From NCBI RefSeq assembly GCF_001431725.1, contig NZ_CP013106.1:3224001-3288000 (forward strand): a stretch of DNA of 64,000 bases. The letters run 5' to 3'. Source of the DNA: Halomonas huangheensis. Lineage in GTDB: Bacteria; Pseudomonadota; Gammaproteobacteria; Pseudomonadales; Halomonadaceae. Below are positions 1-9,528 of this stretch, piece after piece; position 1 is the stretch's first letter, and each line of letters opens with the position of its first letter. The notes under the pieces were generated by a model. That model was not told the DNA's origin, ran no database searches, and saw nothing but the letters and a program-made list of their open reading frames with translations. The translations under genes and the position numbers were made by a program.

Positions 1-562
1 ATTCGAGGCGCGAATGAGCCGCACGTCCCAGAGCTTCTGGAACGACGGGGTCCATATTGCCGTGATGGATTTCGATCGGCATCTCACGATTGGCTTCCGC
101 CAACTCAATGGAGTCTGCGGTGGCAAGATAGGTCGACATCGCCAACAGCCCACCCAGCGGCTGCTCAAAGCTCAGCGCCGCTTCATAGGCCACAGCGCCG
201 CCCTGTGAAAAGCCCGAGACGAGAATCCGGCGACTGTCGATACCGGCAGCAATCTGCTCACCAATGATCGCCTGGATGCGCTGCGCCGACTGACGTAGCT
301 GCTGTTCATCGACACGACGGTCGAGGCTCATTTCCAGAATGTCGTACCAGGCCGGCATCACCATGCCGCCGTTGACCGTCACCGGCAGCCGCGGCGCATG
401 GGGCATGATAAAGCGCACCTGCGCGTAATCCGGGCGCGGCATCATCCTTGCCACCGGCTCGAAATCACGGCCATCGGCTCCCAGGCCATGCAGGATGATC
501 ATACAGGCATCGGCAGGTGCATCACCGGCCGGGTTGATGACGATCTGATCGTTGTCACTCAT
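1..562 (-). CDS. Carboxylesterase/phospholipase family alpha/beta-hydrolase (C-terminus cut by window edge)
   Basis: Translating the minus strand from the ATG at 562 gives an open frame to the window edge (187 codons), beginning MSDNDQIVINPAG. An early LHGLGADG segment forms the oxyanion-hole region, and the nucleophile elbow GFSQGG carries the catalytic serine. A later HGNMDPVVP segment holds the acid aspartate. This order is that of the small bacterial carboxylesterase/phospholipase family (EstB-like, about 220 residues), which hydrolyses short acyl esters in the cytosol. The catalytic histidine would lie in the missing C-terminal 30 or so residues. The downstream neighbour cannot be seen. 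The family assignment is firm; the true substrate is unknown. Confidence 0.85.
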   Translation of the reverse strand, partial: MSDNDQIVINPAGDAPADACMIILHGLGADGRDFEPVARMMPRPDYAQVRFIMPHAPRLPVTVNGGMVMPAWYDILEMSLDRRVDEQQLRQSAQRIQAIIGEQIAAGIDSRRILVSGFSQGGAVAYEAALSFEQPLGGLLAMSTYLATADSIELAEANREMPIEIHHGNMDPVVPEALGRAAHSRLE

Positions 563-640
563 GGTTGTCTCGTGGCCAGGTTCATAAAATTCGAAGACGA
601 CACATTATCGTAATGGCAAAGCCATCGCGAGCCCCTGCAT

Positions 641-2416
641 TCAGCCGGTGAAGGGCCAGATGAGCGGCGTCAGCGCGATCACGATAATGGCAGTCAGCAC
701 ATTCAGCGGACCACCCAGGCGCAGGAAGTCACCCAGTCGATACCCCCCAGGCCCCATGACCATCAGGTTGGTTTGATAACCGATCGGGGTCAGGAAGCTC
801 GCCGAAGCAGCAAACATCACCACCACCACAAATGGCATCGGGTTGACGCCGAGATGTTCCGCGCCGGACATGGCAATCGGAAAGGTGATTACCGCTGCGG
901 CATTGTTGGTCACCAGTGAGGTCAGCACCGCTACCACGACATAGGTGCCGATCAACAGCAACCATGGCTGGTCGCCCACAATCGACAACAACGCCCCGGC
1001 AACCTCCGCTGCCGCACCGGAACCGTCGAGCGCCGCGCCGAGCCCGAAGGATGCGGCGATCGTCAGCAACACCTGAGTATCGAGACTGCGCCGAGCCCCG
1101 GCGACGCTTACACAACCGCTCAACAAGGTCGCCGCTGCACCCAACATGGCGGCATTCATCATGCTCATCATGCCACTGGTAGCGAGAACCACCACTGCGG
1201 CAAGAATTCCCCAGGCGCGGATGGCACGTTCGTGCACCGGGCGAGCCGCGCCATCGATCTGGCTGATCAACAGAAAGTCTCGTGACTGTCGATGGCGTTC
1301 GATGAAGGCTGGACGTGCTTCCAGCAGCAGTACATCAGCAGGCTGCAGGCGAACCTGGCCAAGGTTGCCGGATACTCGCTCACCACTTCGGCAAACTGCC
1401 AACACCGCAGCTCCATACTGGGTACGGAAGTGCCCATCACGGATACGTTGACCGATGAACTGACACTGATCGGAGACCACTGCCTCGACAAGACGACGCT
1501 CTCGGAACTCCTTTTCCAGACTTGAAGTTCCCTGACGCGAAGGCATCAATCCACGCAGCTGCTGAAGCTCCACGGCTCCGCCCGCTGTCCCGGCGAAAAC
1601 CAGACGATCTCCGCCCTTGAGCCGTTCGCCGGGGCCCACCACACTGACCACGTTACCGCCACGCTCGATCTCGACCAGAAAGAGCTCACTTAGATGGCGT
1701 AATCCTGCCTCCTCCACGGTATGGTCCACCAGCGGGCCACTCGGGTCGACTTCCATCTCGATGGTGAACTCACGAGGGTTGGAGAAGGCATCCTCGGTAC
1801 CGGCACGACGCGGCAACAGGCGCGGACCAACGAGGACAAGAAATCCCAGCCCGATCACCGCCATCGGCACACCCAGCCATGCGACTTCGAACAACCCCAT
1901 TTCGAGTCCGTCGATGCGTTGCTCCGCCAGCGCATGCACGACCAGGTTGGTACTGGTGCCCAGCAGCGTGATGGTGCCGCCAAGAATCGAGGCGAAACTC
2001 AGCGGCATCAGCAGCAACTGCGGTGCCACTCCCAGACGCCGGCTCCAACTCAGCACTGCCGGAATGAAGGTCGCCACCACTGGGGTATTGTTGAGGAGTG
2101 AGCTGATGGCCGCGACCGGAAGAATCAATCGTGTCAACGCTCGTCGGTCGCCCTGAGGCCGACCCAGCACATAACGAATGATCAGATCGATACCACCGGT
2201 TTCGCGCAGGCCCGCGACAACGATATACAGGAAGGCAACGGTAAACAGACCGCTATTGGAAAAGCCACTCAAGGCCTGCTCAGTGTCGATTACCCCGAGG
2301 CTCAACAGCAGCGCCACAGCGCCCATCAGCACCATGTCCGGGCTGATCCGGGTCAAGGCCATGATCGGGAAGACAGCACCAGCGACAATCAGGGAGATCC
2401 AGGCGTCCAGCGACAT
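641..2416 (-). CDS. SLC13-family permease with two TrkA-C (RCK_C) domains
   Basis: This is a 591-residue inner-membrane carrier with hydrophobic helices in the N-terminal 200 residues and again after about residue 400. Between them lie two soluble TrkA-C/RCK_C-like segments (about 205-285 and 305-380; the first has GERLKGGDRLVFAG, the second QPADVLLLEA). This is the architecture of the SLC13/DASS-like permeases often annotated as anion, sulfate or dicarboxylate transporters; RCK_C domains usually sense a ligand. I prefer the ATG at 2416 (MSLDAW) because AAGGA lies nine bases ahead of it; an in-frame ATG at 2446 would add ten residues but has weaker spacing. It stands alone, with its 3' end next to the esterase. 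The substrate cannot be read from the sequence. Confidence 0.85.
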   Translation of the reverse strand: MSLDAWISLIVAGAVFPIMALTRISPDMVLMGAVALLLSLGVIDTEQALSGFSNSGLFTVAFLYIVVAGLRETGGIDLIIRYVLGRPQGDRRALTRLILPVAAISSLLNNTPVVATFIPAVLSWSRRLGVAPQLLLMPLSFASILGGTITLLGTSTNLVVHALAEQRIDGLEMGLFEVAWLGVPMAVIGLGFLVLVGPRLLPRRAGTEDAFSNPREFTIEMEVDPSGPLVDHTVEEAGLRHLSELFLVEIERGGNVVSVVGPGERLKGGDRLVFAGTAGGAVELQQLRGLMPSRQGTSSLEKEFRERRLVEAVVSDQCQFIGQRIRDGHFRTQYGAAVLAVCRSGERVSGNLGQVRLQPADVLLLEARPAFIERHRQSRDFLLISQIDGAARPVHERAIRAWGILAAVVVLATSGMMSMMNAAMLGAAATLLSGCVSVAGARRSLDTQVLLTIAASFGLGAALDGSGAAAEVAGALLSIVGDQPWLLLIGTYVVVAVLTSLVTNNAAAVITFPIAMSGAEHLGVNPMPFVVVVMFAASASFLTPIGYQTNLMVMGPGGYRLGDFLRLGGPLNVLTAIIVIALTPLIWPFTG

Positions 2417-2599
2417 CAGCAGGCATCCTTGCAGGAGGAGCCTCATTGTGACCGCTTCAGCTTATTCTAAAAAGTTCCTGATTATTATCCACTTATCCCT
2501 GTTCGGAATAAGCTGGTTTTTCGGGGCACGCCGCGTGCCGGCAGATCTACAGGCCACGGTGCATTCAAGCGCAGCGACAGATGTGCCCGTTATAACGCA

Positions 2600-2632
2600 A
2601 AGAAGGCCCGCCAATGGCGAGCCTTCTTCTGC
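2600..2632 (-). terminator. Intrinsic terminator of the first cold-shock gene
   Basis: Arms gaaggcccgcc and ggcgagccttc around a 3-base loop pair with one G-U wobble. On the minus strand the stem is followed by CTTTGCG, a short T-rich tract. It lies 33 bases past the stop of the cold-shock gene. Confidence 0.7.
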
Positions 2633-2664
2633 ATTCAGAGCGTTAGCCCTGGACCAGCATCAGA

Positions 2665-2871
2665 TCAGTCGATGACCTTGATGTTGGAAGCCTGCAGGCC
2701 TTTCTTGCCCTGAGTGACGTCGAAGGAAACCTTCTGGCCGTCCTGCAGAGATTTGAAGCCGTCAGCCTGAATCTCGGAGAAGTGAGCGAACAGGTCGTCA
2801 CCGTTGTCGTCCGGAGAAATGAAGCCGAAGCCTTTAGTGTCGTTGAACCACTTAACTGTACCAGTAGCCAT
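2665..2871 (-). CDS. CspA-family cold-shock RNA chaperone, copy 1
   Basis: This is a 68-residue single cold-shock domain with both RNA-binding motifs: RNP1 as KGFGFI and RNP2 as DLFAHF. Such proteins bind single-stranded RNA and DNA in the cytoplasm and melt secondary structure. A near-identical paralogue lies at 33837-34043 and differs at only a few positions (N/G after DD, D/E in the QA(D/E)GF segment, and the last residues). About 180 bp of gene-free DNA lies upstream, room for the long 5' leader typical of cspA-type mRNAs; I did not identify a cold box. A hairpin terminator follows the stop. Whether it is cold-inducible cannot be told from the sequence. Confidence 0.95.
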   Translation of the reverse strand: MATGTVKWFNDTKGFGFISPDDNGDDLFAHFSEIQADGFKSLQDGQKVSFDVTQGKKGLQASNIKVID

Positions 2872-3053
2872 TATCGAATTCCTCGAATAGCAATTGAATT
2901 ACCGGGAAATACCCGAGTAGCAGTGGGTAAAACAAGAAACTTTCCCCCGGGAAACCGATGCATCAGGCTTCGATGACCACTGAAGATATGTTCGACTTGC
3001 TAACCTACTGCGATCAGCATGCTCGGTCTGAGCGCTCACGTCAACTCTAATTG

Positions 3054-4736
3054 TCAATCATGACCTCTGGATGACACCCCCTGGCGAACCCAGGCAGCCG
3101 CCTTTTCAGCGATCATGAGAGTTGGTGAGTTGGTGTTTCCTGACACGATAGTCGGCATCACCCCTGCATCTACGACCCGCAAGCTGTCGACGCCCTGAAC
3201 ACGCAGCCGGGAGTCGACCACCGCCATGGGATCATTCATCGCCCCCATGGCAGTGGTTCCTACAGGGTGAAAGATTGTCGTACCGATGTCACCGGCTACC
3301 TGCTGCAATTCCTCATCACTCTGCGCCGCGGCTCCGGGCTTGAGCTCTTCAGGATGGTAATGCGCCAGTGGTGACTGCTCGATGATACGGCGTACCACTC
3401 GTAACGAATCGGCGGCAACCTTGCGATCCTCGGTTGTCGCAAGATAGTTGGGGGAGATATCCGGTGCGGCGCGGGGATCAGCACTCCTCAGGCGCACTGT
3501 GCCACGACTGGTCGGGTTGAGGTTACAGACACTGGCAGTGATCGCCGGGAAGTCGTGAAGGGGCTGCCCGAACGCCTCGAGACTCAGAGGCTGGACATGA
3601 AACTCGAGATTCGGATGGGGCTGGCTGTCGCTGCTGCGGGTGAAGATACCCAGCTGTGATGGCGCCATGCTCATCGGCCCCGAACGCCTGGCCAGATAGT
3701 GCAACGCAATCGCCGCCTTGCCCCACCAGCTCTGCACCATGGTATTCAACGTGCGAGCACCATCGAGCCGATAGACCGCCCTCAGTTGGAGATGGTCCTG
3801 AAGGTTCTCACCAACCCCCGGAGCATCCTTGACCACTTCGATACCGTGCCGTTCCAGCAACTCTCGAGGTCCGATACCGGAGAGCTGCAACAGATGGGGA
3901 GAGCCAATGGCACCAGCACTGAGAATGACCTCTCGATTGGCCTCGGCGACCATACTCCTGCCTTGACGACTGACTCTCACACCGGTGCAACGCGGTTTCT
4001 CGGCGTTGCTGGTATCAAATTCGAGGCGCTCCACCAGGGTACTGTGCCAAAGCGTTAGATTGGGGCGTTTCAAGGCCTTGCGCAGGAACGCTCTCGAGGT
4101 ATTCCAGCGCCAGCCGGAACGCTGATTGACCTCGAAGTAATCAACGCCTTCGTTGCAGCCACGATTGAAATCATCAGTGGCGGGAATCCCCGCCGCTCGG
4201 GCCGCCGCAGCAAACTCATCAAGAATGGGCCAGCGGTAACGCTGCTTCTCGACGCGCCATTCACCACCATGGGCGTGAAAACGCTGCAGCTGTTCGTCGT
4301 CATCACCGTGGGGATGATGATCATCGAGACGATAGTGGTCCTCATGACGTCGAAAGTCCTCGAGGCAGGACTCCCACCGCCAGCTGTCATCGCCGGTAAT
4401 CTCTGCCCAGTGGTCATAGTCTCGCGCCTGACCACGCATATAGATCATGCCATTGATGCTCGAACAGCCTCCCAGAGTTCTGCCGCGAGGATACAGCAGC
4501 GAGCGACCATTGAGGCCTGCCGCTGGTTGGGTGCGAAAACGCCAGTCGGTACGTGGATTGTCAATGCAGTACAGGTAGCCGACCGGAATATGAATCCACG
4601 GATAGCTATCTCGGCCCCCGGCCTCGATCAACAACACCGACACATTGGGATCTTCGCTCAGGCGCTTGGCCAACAGGCAGCCGGCACTGCCGGCCCCCAC
4701 GATGATGTAGTCGAACCTGTGGGTGACCTTGCTCAT
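3054..4736 (-). CDS. GMC-family FAD oxidoreductase (choline/alcohol dehydrogenase-like)
   Basis: This 560-residue flavoprotein begins with the FAD Rossmann motif GAGSAG and ends the dinucleotide fold with LLIEAGG. It has the GMC signature around residues 90-105 (GGCSSINGMIYMRG), the active-site HPVGTTAMG near 490 and the second conserved segment NTNSPTLMIAEKAA near 535. Length and motifs match choline dehydrogenase/alcohol dehydrogenase-type GMC enzymes (BetA is about 560 residues). No betaine-aldehyde dehydrogenase or betI neighbour is present, so I do not call it betA. The start at 4736 (MSKV) lies nine bases after AGGAG; the ATG at 4745 abuts that motif and is less likely. It is divergent from the glutamate-synthase-like gene. 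Confidence 0.88.
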   Translation of the reverse strand: MSKVTHRFDYIIVGAGSAGCLLAKRLSEDPNVSVLLIEAGGRDSYPWIHIPVGYLYCIDNPRTDWRFRTQPAAGLNGRSLLYPRGRTLGGCSSINGMIYMRGQARDYDHWAEITGDDSWRWESCLEDFRRHEDHYRLDDHHPHGDDDEQLQRFHAHGGEWRVEKQRYRWPILDEFAAAARAAGIPATDDFNRGCNEGVDYFEVNQRSGWRWNTSRAFLRKALKRPNLTLWHSTLVERLEFDTSNAEKPRCTGVRVSRQGRSMVAEANREVILSAGAIGSPHLLQLSGIGPRELLERHGIEVVKDAPGVGENLQDHLQLRAVYRLDGARTLNTMVQSWWGKAAIALHYLARRSGPMSMAPSQLGIFTRSSDSQPHPNLEFHVQPLSLEAFGQPLHDFPAITASVCNLNPTSRGTVRLRSADPRAAPDISPNYLATTEDRKVAADSLRVVRRIIEQSPLAHYHPEELKPGAAAQSDEELQQVAGDIGTTIFHPVGTTAMGAMNDPMAVVDSRLRVQGVDSLRVVDAGVMPTIVSGNTNSPTLMIAEKAAAWVRQGVSSRGHD

Positions 4737-5009
4737 CAACTCCATCTCCTGGCGGCATATAATGTCTGGCTTGCTGGTATCGACAGACTATCGTCCGGCC
4801 AGCGCCTGCTCTGCAATGCTGCCAATGTCCAACTCGATGGTCCGACGGCGACCACGGCACTCTGCATTGCGGATAGAATCGCGTTAACGTTGTCTGATAA
4901 TCGATTCGAACCACCCGTGACCATCGCGACAACACAAGGCCGACCAACGGAACGGCCCTGGACCTGCCGCGTGTTGTTGCTGGAAGTGCTGTTTCTCGAG
5001 GAGCCCTGT

Positions 5010-6644
5010 ATGTCCGTATTACCCGTGCGTTTCAGCACCTATGCCTTGAGCATTGCCGGCCTGCTGATCAGTCTGATCGGCCTGGCCTTCGATGGCCTGT
5101 GGTGGATCGGTGTGGGGGTCTTCGCCGCCCTCGTGACCCTCGGTACTTTCGACTTGCTGCAGCGCAAACGCACCGTGAGCCGCAACTATCCAATTCTGGC
5201 GCATATGCGCTATCTGCTCGAATCGATTGGCCCGGAGTTTCGTCAGTATTTCATCGAGGCCGACACCGACCAGGTGCCCTTCTCCCGCGAACAGCGCAAT
5301 CTTGTCTACCGCCGTGCCAAGAACGATGTCGACAAGAAACCGTTCGGCTCATTGCATGACATGAACGCTCCCGGCTACGAGTGGATGAGTCCGTCGCTGG
5401 CACCGGTGCACATCACCGATCAGAACTTTCGGATCGTTATCGGTGAAAATCGCGTACAGCCCTATAGTGCCAGTGTGGTCAATATTTCAGCGATGAGCTT
5501 TGGCGCCCTCTCCCCCAATGCGCTCAGCGCCCTGAACGAAGGCGCTCGCAACGGCGGCTTCTACCACACCACAGGTGAGGGCGCGATCTCGCCCTACCAC
5601 CTGCGTGGCGGAGACCTGGTCTGGCAGTTGGGTTCCGGTTACTTCGGGTGCCGGCGTGACGATGGCGGCTTCGACCCGGAAAAGTTTCGCCGTAACGCCC
5701 AGCGCGATGAAGTCAAGATGATCGAGATCAAGCTCTCTCAGGGCGCCAAACCGGGCCATGGCGGGATCCTGCCGGCAGCCAAGGTCACCCGGGAGATCGC
5801 CGTAACCCGTGGTGTTCCTGCCGGAAAGGATGTGGTATCCCCTTCCTGCCACTCGACTTTTTCGACACCTCGCGAAATGATCGGCTTCATCCAGACGCTG
5901 CGCGAGCTTTCCGGTGGCAAGCCGGTAGGAATCAAACTGGCCATCGGCCACCCCTGGGAATGGTTCGCCATGGTCAAGGCCATGCGCGAGGAAGGTGATC
6001 ATCCCGATTACATCGTTGTCGATGGTGGTCAGGGCGGCACTGGAGCGGCACCACTGGAGTTCATCAACCGCCTCGGCATGCCGCTTGATGATGCGCTCAA
6101 CCTGGTACATAACACGCTGATCGGGGCAGGCCTGCGCGAACAGATCCGCATCGGCGCCAGTGGCAAGATCATCACCGCGTTCGATATCTGCCGCACCATG
6201 GCGATCGGCGCCGACTGGGTCAACATGGCACGCGGTTTCATGTTCTCTCTGGGGTGCATTCAAGCCCAGAGCTGCCACAACGACCGCTGCCCGAGCGGCG
6301 TCGCGACTCAGGATCCGCTACGCGGCAAACGCCTGGATATCACCGACAAGTCCGAGCGCGTCGAGAACTTTCATACCAACACCTTGCACGCGCTTCGCGA
6401 AATGCTCGAGGCCGCAGGACTACAGCACCCGGGAGAACTGGGCCCGGAACATATCATCCGGCGCCTCGACAATGGCTCTGCTCGGCCCTACATCAGCCTA
6501 TTGAACAGACTCAAGCCCAATGAACTGCTGGAAGGTGGGGCTACCGACCATCCTATCTATCGCGAGTTCTGGGAGATGGCTACCGCCGACAGCTTTTCTG
6601 CTCCTTCGGAAATCGTGAAACTTCGCGCCAGTAAGCTGGTGTAA
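5010..6644 (+). CDS. FMN-binding glutamate synthase family protein
   Basis: This 544-residue protein carries the FMN/synthase domain of the glutamate synthase large subunit without the amidotransferase or GXGXG domains. Two hydrophobic helices (about residues 8-50) should anchor it to the inner membrane. The barrel has the SQGAKPGHGG, GQGGTGAAP and GASGKI segments. Cysteines 416, 422 and 427 have the CX5CX4C spacing of the 3Fe-4S cluster of GltB. Such stand-alone proteins are common in proteobacteria; some relatives act in methylamine and N-methylglutamate metabolism, but the role here is unknown. GAGGAG precedes the ATG at 5010, which I prefer to the far-upstream in-frame start that would overlap the GMC gene. 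Confidence 0.88.
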   Translation: MSVLPVRFSTYALSIAGLLISLIGLAFDGLWWIGVGVFAALVTLGTFDLLQRKRTVSRNYPILAHMRYLLESIGPEFRQYFIEADTDQVPFSREQRNLVYRRAKNDVDKKPFGSLHDMNAPGYEWMSPSLAPVHITDQNFRIVIGENRVQPYSASVVNISAMSFGALSPNALSALNEGARNGGFYHTTGEGAISPYHLRGGDLVWQLGSGYFGCRRDDGGFDPEKFRRNAQRDEVKMIEIKLSQGAKPGHGGILPAAKVTREIAVTRGVPAGKDVVSPSCHSTFSTPREMIGFIQTLRELSGGKPVGIKLAIGHPWEWFAMVKAMREEGDHPDYIVVDGGQGGTGAAPLEFINRLGMPLDDALNLVHNTLIGAGLREQIRIGASGKIITAFDICRTMAIGADWVNMARGFMFSLGCIQAQSCHNDRCPSGVATQDPLRGKRLDITDKSERVENFHTNTLHALREMLEAAGLQHPGELGPEHIIRRLDNGSARPYISLLNRLKPNELLEGGATDHPIYREFWEMATADSFSAPSEIVKLRASKLV

Positions 6645-6754
6645 CACTGTCCCACCAGGGTAATGGTATTCTCTTGGCTGAATCGCCACCCTTGCGAGGA
6701 TGGCGACCTGAACGGCCGTAGCGACCGGATACCTGAAGATCAAAAGGGAGTGCC

Positions 6755-8686
6755 ATGAGCGACAACGGACAGCCGCGGATTACCCCTCTGCCCGACGTAC
6801 TGGCCGGCCCGATTCTGCGGCGCTCCTCAACAGAGCGTCTGCGCATCTGGCTGGTCGCCAGCCGCCATCTTGAGCTTACCCTTGAGCTGAAGCCCGAAGG
6901 CCAGTCATCCCTCCGCCTCGCGCTTGATGATGAACAGTGCCGACGCATGCCATTGGGACGTCATGCGGTGCTGCACCTGATCGAGGTCGGTCTGGATACC
7001 CCTCTACCGACAGGCCAACACATTGCCTATGACCTGCATATCGGCGACGCTGGCAGCGTTGCCGATTGGGCGCCTCATCTTGTGTACGACCAGCATTCAA
7101 GCCCCGGTTTCGTCATCACCAACGAGCAACGTCGGCTGTTGCATGGTTCCTGCCGTCGTCCCCATTACGACGGGCCGGATGGCCTGGCTCACGTCGATAG
7201 TTGGCTGGAGCAGCGTCTTGACCAGCCCGCCGAATGGCCAAGCTGGCTGCTGATGACCGGCGACCAGATCTATGCCGATGATGTTGCTGGCCCCATGCTG
7301 GTGGCGATCCATGCGCTGATCGAGCGCCTCGGCCTGTTTGATGAGACGATTGAGGGCGCGACCCTCGATGACAGTCAGGCGCTCTACCAATGCGACGCCT
7401 GCTATTATCATCGCCAGCAACTATTGCCCGATGTGAAGGAGACCCGCGAGCTGCGCAAGCGCTTCTTCGGTGGCGCGCGCAAACCAGTCTTCACCTCGGC
7501 CAGTGCCAACAACCATCTGATGACCTTCTCCGAAGTCATCGCCATGTATCTGCTGGTCTGGTCACCGACGCCCTGGCAATTGATCGAGATTGAACCACCC
7601 GAACTGTCTGATGAGGATCGGGAAACCTACCACGAGCAGGCGCGGATCATCACTGACTTTGCCGCCACTCTGCCCGCTGCGGCACGGGTCATGGCGCAGT
7701 TACCGACGTTGATGATCTTCGACGATCATGATGTTACCGACGACTGGAACCTGACCGCCGACTGGGAGCGTACCGCCTATGGGCATCCCTTCTCGCGAAG
7801 GATCATCGGCAACGCGCTGCTGGCGTACCTGTTGTGTCAGGGCTGGGGGAATGACCCTCAACGGCTTGCCACACCTCTCGACGACGCCCAGGCCCTGCTC
7901 GAGGCAGCAAGTGCCAATCACAACTGGCTGGACGGACAGCAACTCGACGAGGTGATCCGCCGCCTGTTGCGCTTCGAGGGCTGGGAGTTCGTGATCGACG
8001 GCAATCCGAAGCTGGTGGTGCTGGATACCCGCACCCGCCGCTGGCGCAGCGAACGTGACCCGGAGCGTCCGTCGGGGTTGATGGACTGGGAGGCGCTCTC
8101 CGAGTTTCAGCAGCAGATTCTGGGTGCAGGATCCGTGATCATCGTCTCTCCGGCGCCGATGTTCGGTGTCAAGCTGATCGAGATCATTCAGAAACTATTC
8201 ACCGCCATCGGCAAGCCACTGCTGGTCGACGCCGAAAACTGGATGGCACATCGTGGCGCAGGCAGCACCATGCTCAATATTTTCCGCCACTCACGCACGC
8301 CAGGGCACTACGTTGTGTTGTCCGGAGACGTACACTACTCCTTCGTCTACGACATCTTGATCCGCCATCGTCGTGAAGGGCCAAAGATCTGGCAGGTCAC
8401 CTCCAGCGGTATCAAGAATTGCTTTCCCGATACGCTGCTGGATATCTTCGATCGCCTCAATCGCTGGCTGTTCTCACCACGCTCGCCACTCAACTGGTTT
8501 ACCCGCCGGCGCCCGATGGCCATTCGTCCTCGCGACCCTGATGGTGCCAAGGCTGGTGAGCGGCTATGGAACGGGCCAGGCATGGGACTGATAACCCTCG
8601 CCGAAGATGGAAGTCCCGAGGACATTCGTCAACTCGACGCTCGAGGCATGGAAGTGGTATTCCCACCGCCTGGGAAGCGGCCCTGA
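6755..8686 (+). CDS. PhoD-like metallophosphatase (alkaline phosphatase D family)
   Basis: This 643-residue protein has the metal-binding motifs of the PhoD/metallophosphatase superfamily in order: TGDQIYADD (about residue 167), FDDHDVTDDW (about 322) and SGDVHYSF (about 525). The family hydrolyses phosphomonoesters or diesters using Fe/Ca or other metals. No signal peptide or Tat motif is visible at the N-terminus, so unlike classical secreted PhoD this one looks cytoplasmic, as in the broader PhoD-like phosphatase group. AAGGGAG lies six bases upstream of the ATG. It follows the glutamate-synthase-like gene by 110 bp. The substrate is unknown. Confidence 0.85.
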   Translation: MSDNGQPRITPLPDVLAGPILRRSSTERLRIWLVASRHLELTLELKPEGQSSLRLALDDEQCRRMPLGRHAVLHLIEVGLDTPLPTGQHIAYDLHIGDAGSVADWAPHLVYDQHSSPGFVITNEQRRLLHGSCRRPHYDGPDGLAHVDSWLEQRLDQPAEWPSWLLMTGDQIYADDVAGPMLVAIHALIERLGLFDETIEGATLDDSQALYQCDACYYHRQQLLPDVKETRELRKRFFGGARKPVFTSASANNHLMTFSEVIAMYLLVWSPTPWQLIEIEPPELSDEDRETYHEQARIITDFAATLPAAARVMAQLPTLMIFDDHDVTDDWNLTADWERTAYGHPFSRRIIGNALLAYLLCQGWGNDPQRLATPLDDAQALLEAASANHNWLDGQQLDEVIRRLLRFEGWEFVIDGNPKLVVLDTRTRRWRSERDPERPSGLMDWEALSEFQQQILGAGSVIIVSPAPMFGVKLIEIIQKLFTAIGKPLLVDAENWMAHRGAGSTMLNIFRHSRTPGHYVVLSGDVHYSFVYDILIRHRREGPKIWQVTSSGIKNCFPDTLLDIFDRLNRWLFSPRSPLNWFTRRRPMAIRPRDPDGAKAGERLWNGPGMGLITLAEDGSPEDIRQLDARGMEVVFPPPGKRP

Positions 8687-8783
8687 GCAGCGTGCGCAGC
8701 AACAGGCTACGAGTCACGGGCGACCGAGCCGTTCAGAGCCAGCCACGGGCCTTCAAAGCTCGAGTAGCTCGTGGCTCGCAGTC

Positions 8784-8808
8784 GCGTAGCTGACGGTGTC
8801 AGCTACGC
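8784..8808. terminator. Perfect 10-bp hairpin at the ytoQ-like stop codon
   Basis: Arms gcgtagctga and tcagctacgc flank a 5-base loop between the convergent phosphatase and YtoQ-family genes and include the stop codon of the latter. There is no T-run on either strand, so termination is only a guess. Confidence 0.35.
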
Positions 8809-9239
8809 GTTACATAGTTGAGGATCTCCACTACCTGATCGGTGGTCTGCGCCCAGGCCATGGCCGAGGAGTCGACCTCCTTCAACGGATGGACGATATC
8901 GGTGTCATGCAGGGTCACATACGGTTTACCCAGCGCAGCACAATATCCCGCGTCGTAGGCGGCGTTCCACTGCTTGTACTTGTCTCCGAAGCGCACCACC
9001 ACCAGGTCGCTCTGCTCAATCAGCGTGCGTGTACGAATCGCATTGACCTTCGATGACTTATGGTCGCGCCAGAAGCCATCCGACTCTGCCCCCAGGTGGT
9101 CACCAGCGGCATCACTGGCATCGTGATCGGTCACCGCAGAGGTGAAGACCACATCCAACCCCGCAGCCTCAGCGCCTCGCGCAATCTCATCGCGCCAGTC
9201 GGTATGGATCTCACCGGATAGATAAACGTAAAAACTCAT
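8799..9239 (-). CDS. YtoQ-family protein
   Basis: This 146-residue protein begins MSFYVYLSGEIHTDWR and contains VFTSAVTDHDASD, IEQSDLVVVRFGDKYKQWN and LGKPYVTLHD segments. I recognise these as the YtoQ family, which has a nucleoside 2-deoxyribosyltransferase-like fold and no established function. I chose the ATG at 9239 because GAGGAG lies eight bases before it; a longer in-frame reading adds five residues without a better ribosome site. The gene is isolated, with a repeat-bearing spacer upstream. The family call is likely; the biochemical role is unknown. Confidence 0.8.
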   Translation of the reverse strand: MSFYVYLSGEIHTDWRDEIARGAEAAGLDVVFTSAVTDHDASDAAGDHLGAESDGFWRDHKSSKVNAIRTRTLIEQSDLVVVRFGDKYKQWNAAYDAGYCAALGKPYVTLHDTDIVHPLKEVDSSAMAWAQTTDQVVEILNYVTRS

Positions 9240-9353
9240 GGTTGTTCTCCTCAATCCTGTCAGGGCCCGTGACCAGCTCCGAGCTGTAAGTTACGAGCCG
9301 CGAGCTGACCGGTGCCGCCACCTGGGTTATCGACAAAAGCCACTGGCCCGGGG

Positions 9354-9388
9354 CTCTTCACTCTTCACTCTTCACTCTTCACTCTTCT
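9354..9388. repeat. Heptamer tandem repeat CTCTTCA
   Basis: There are four perfect CTCTTCA copies and one imperfect copy (CTCTTCT). Just upstream (9278-9312) lies GAGCTGTAAGTTACGAGCC-like sequence similar in kind to the other spacer repeats at 24.5, 38.1 and 41.7 kb. No gene is visible in the 9240-9528 spacer. Confidence 0.75.
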
Positions 9389-9407
9389 CATCATACGTCC
9401 ACAATTA

Positions 9408-9417
9408 TTGTATACAA
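9408..9417. promoter_or_regulatory. TTGTATACAA palindrome, possible GntR-family operator
   Basis: This perfect 10-bp palindrome fits the TnGTnnACnA pattern typical of FadR/FCD-type GntR operators. It lies 111 bp before the ChaC-like gene. No GntR regulator is encoded in the window, so the assignment is speculative. Confidence 0.3.
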
Positions 9418-9528
9418 CAGTAACCAGTATCCAATTGGCACCAATGGCTGGAAAGTCGGCGCTCTTCATCGCATGATGAAAAGCCGCCCGGGAGCAGGCC
9501 CAGCAACGAATCGCGATCAGGAACCGCA

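Noticed and set aside
3054..4736. Naming the GMC oxidoreductase betA
   Set aside because: The family fits, but betB, betI or a choline transporter are not adjacent and GMC enzymes vary widely in substrate.
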